From: Cellulomonas edaphi
GTDB taxonomy: Bacteria > Actinomycetota > Actinomycetes > Actinomycetales > Cellulomonadaceae
Assembly (NCBI RefSeq): GCF_030362815.1
Contig: NZ_JAUCGR010000001.1
Location: forward strand, 798,024-862,023
Length of the DNA: 64,000 bases
Reading direction: 5' to 3'
In this document: in pieces, positions 63,275-64,000 of the stretch
Position numbering within the stretch: the stretch's first letter is position 1
How the letters are laid out: every line of letters starts with the position of its first letter
Translations under genes and position numbers: made by a program
The notes under the pieces: generated by a model
Databases searched by the model: none
What the model saw: the letters and a program-made list of their open reading frames with translations, nothing else
Told to the model about the DNA's origin: nothing

Positions 63275-63350
63275 CGCGTCATTCTGCACCGGGGTAGGCG
63301 CAGCGGCGTCCTCGGGACGAGGCAGCGGACTCCTGCGCGGCGGCTCCAGG

Positions 63351-64000
63351 TCACGGAAGGGACCAGTCGATCGGCTCGGCGCCCTGCGCGACCAGCAGCT
63401 GGTTGACCCGCGAGAACGGTCGGGATCCGAAGAAGCCACGGCTCGCGGACAGCGGGCTGGGGTGGGCGCTCTCCACGGTCGCCACGGGACCGAGAGCGGG
63501 CTTGAGGGACTGCGCGTCGCGGCCCCAGAGCACGGCAACCAGGGGTCCGCCCCGTTCGACGAGTGCCGCGATCGCCCGGTCGGTCACGGCCTCCCAGCCG
63601 CACCGGCGGTGGGACGCGGCTTCGCCGGGGCGGACGGTGAGCACCCGGTTGAGCAGCATGACGCCACGGTCCGCCCACGGCGTGAGGTCGCCCGTGGTGG
63701 GCATCGGCACACCGGTGTCGTCGACCAGCTCGCGGAAGATGTTGGCCAGCGAGCGCGGCACCGGGCGGACGTCGGGGCGCACCGAGAAGGACAGGCCCAT
63801 CGCGTGCCCGGGGGTGGGGTAGGGGTCCTGACCGACGACGAGCACCCGCACCCCCGCCATCGGGCGCTGGAACGCGCGGAGCACCGCCGGCCCTTCCGGG
63901 AGGTAGGTGCGTCCTTCGGCCAGCTCCTCGCGCAGGAAGGCTCCCGCGGCGTGCACCTGGGGCTCGACCGGGGCGAGCGCCCGAGCCCAGTCCGGAGCGA
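63351..64000 (-). CDS. ung: Uracil-DNA glycosylase (5' end outside window)
   Basis: Removes uracil from DNA. The frame stays open to the window edge, where [13 protein letters not shown] continues the family's N-terminus, so the gene begins beyond base 64000. Motifs visible are the catalytic Asp in [47 protein letters not shown] and the DNA-intercalation loop [21 protein letters not shown] at 63956 is not the true start. Confidence 0.94.
   Translation of the reverse strand, partial: APDWARALAPVEPQVHAAGAFLREELAEGRTYLPEGPAVLRAFQRPMAGVRVLVVGQDPYPTPGHAMGLSFSVRPDVRPVPRSLANIFRELVDDTGVPMPTTGDLTPWADRGVMLLNRVLTVRPGEAASHRRCGWEAVTDRAIAALVERGGPLVAVLWGRDAQSLKPALGPVATVESAHPSPLSASRGFFGSRPFSRVNQLLVAQGAEPIDWSLP

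Overview
The window is very GC-rich, actinobacterial chromosomal DNA. Lsr2, CarD, a mycothiol glycosyltransferase (MshA type), a SenX3/RegX3 pair and the ftsH-fol-pan-lysS-lsr2 gene order all point to Actinomycetota. The xylose genes and overall gene content fit Micrococcales, most like Cellulomonas or a relative; the genus is an inference. No insertion sequence, prophage, CRISPR array or rRNA is visible. Many genes have a TANNNT box 6-8 nt before the start codon, which suggests widespread leaderless transcription.

Layout. 1-9494: ftsH (left end cut off), folE, folP, a fused folB-folK, a DUF3180 membrane protein, two PH-domain membrane proteins, a DUF2520 oxidoreductase, panC and panD, mostly with overlapping stops and starts. 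9491-14592: nadB, a 60-bp inverted repeat, nadC, lysS, a 59-codon membrane ORF and lsr2. 14599-18511: xylB and xylA divergent from a ROK repressor, with overlapping promoters and an operator-like repeat. 18523-21748: a YbhE-type lactonase, mshA and gpmA. 21819-30676: the phosphate regulon (phoU, three small DUF genes, senX3, regX3, pstSCAB) with three PHO-box-like direct repeats. 30735-33348: a lipoprotein, carD, ispD and ispF. 33198-40711: an accessory block (EamA exporter, LysR regulator, quinone-type oxidoreductase, sugar-lactone oxidase, TetR, MFS, PLP aldolase) lying between ispF and cysS. 40844-46134: cysS, rlmB, a small unknown gene, a DUF4032 protein and a lone sugar-ABC ATPase. 46329-56714: three paralogous membrane-anchored beta-propeller proteins around otsB-otsA, a multi-pass Ser/Thr kinase, a DsbA-like protein and tRNA-Thr(TGT).

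56722-62469 is the most interesting region. A response regulator and a histidine kinase are divergently arranged. They are followed by a tightly coupled six-gene operon coding for a SipW-type signal peptidase, at least two TasA-like proteins with SipW-type signals, an LAFTG-anchored protein, a ricin-type lectin and one more exported protein with the same Trp-Thr-Asp/Asn signal motif. It looks like a dedicated surface-assembly pathway. The right edge holds an SGNH hydrolase and the start-truncated ung gene.
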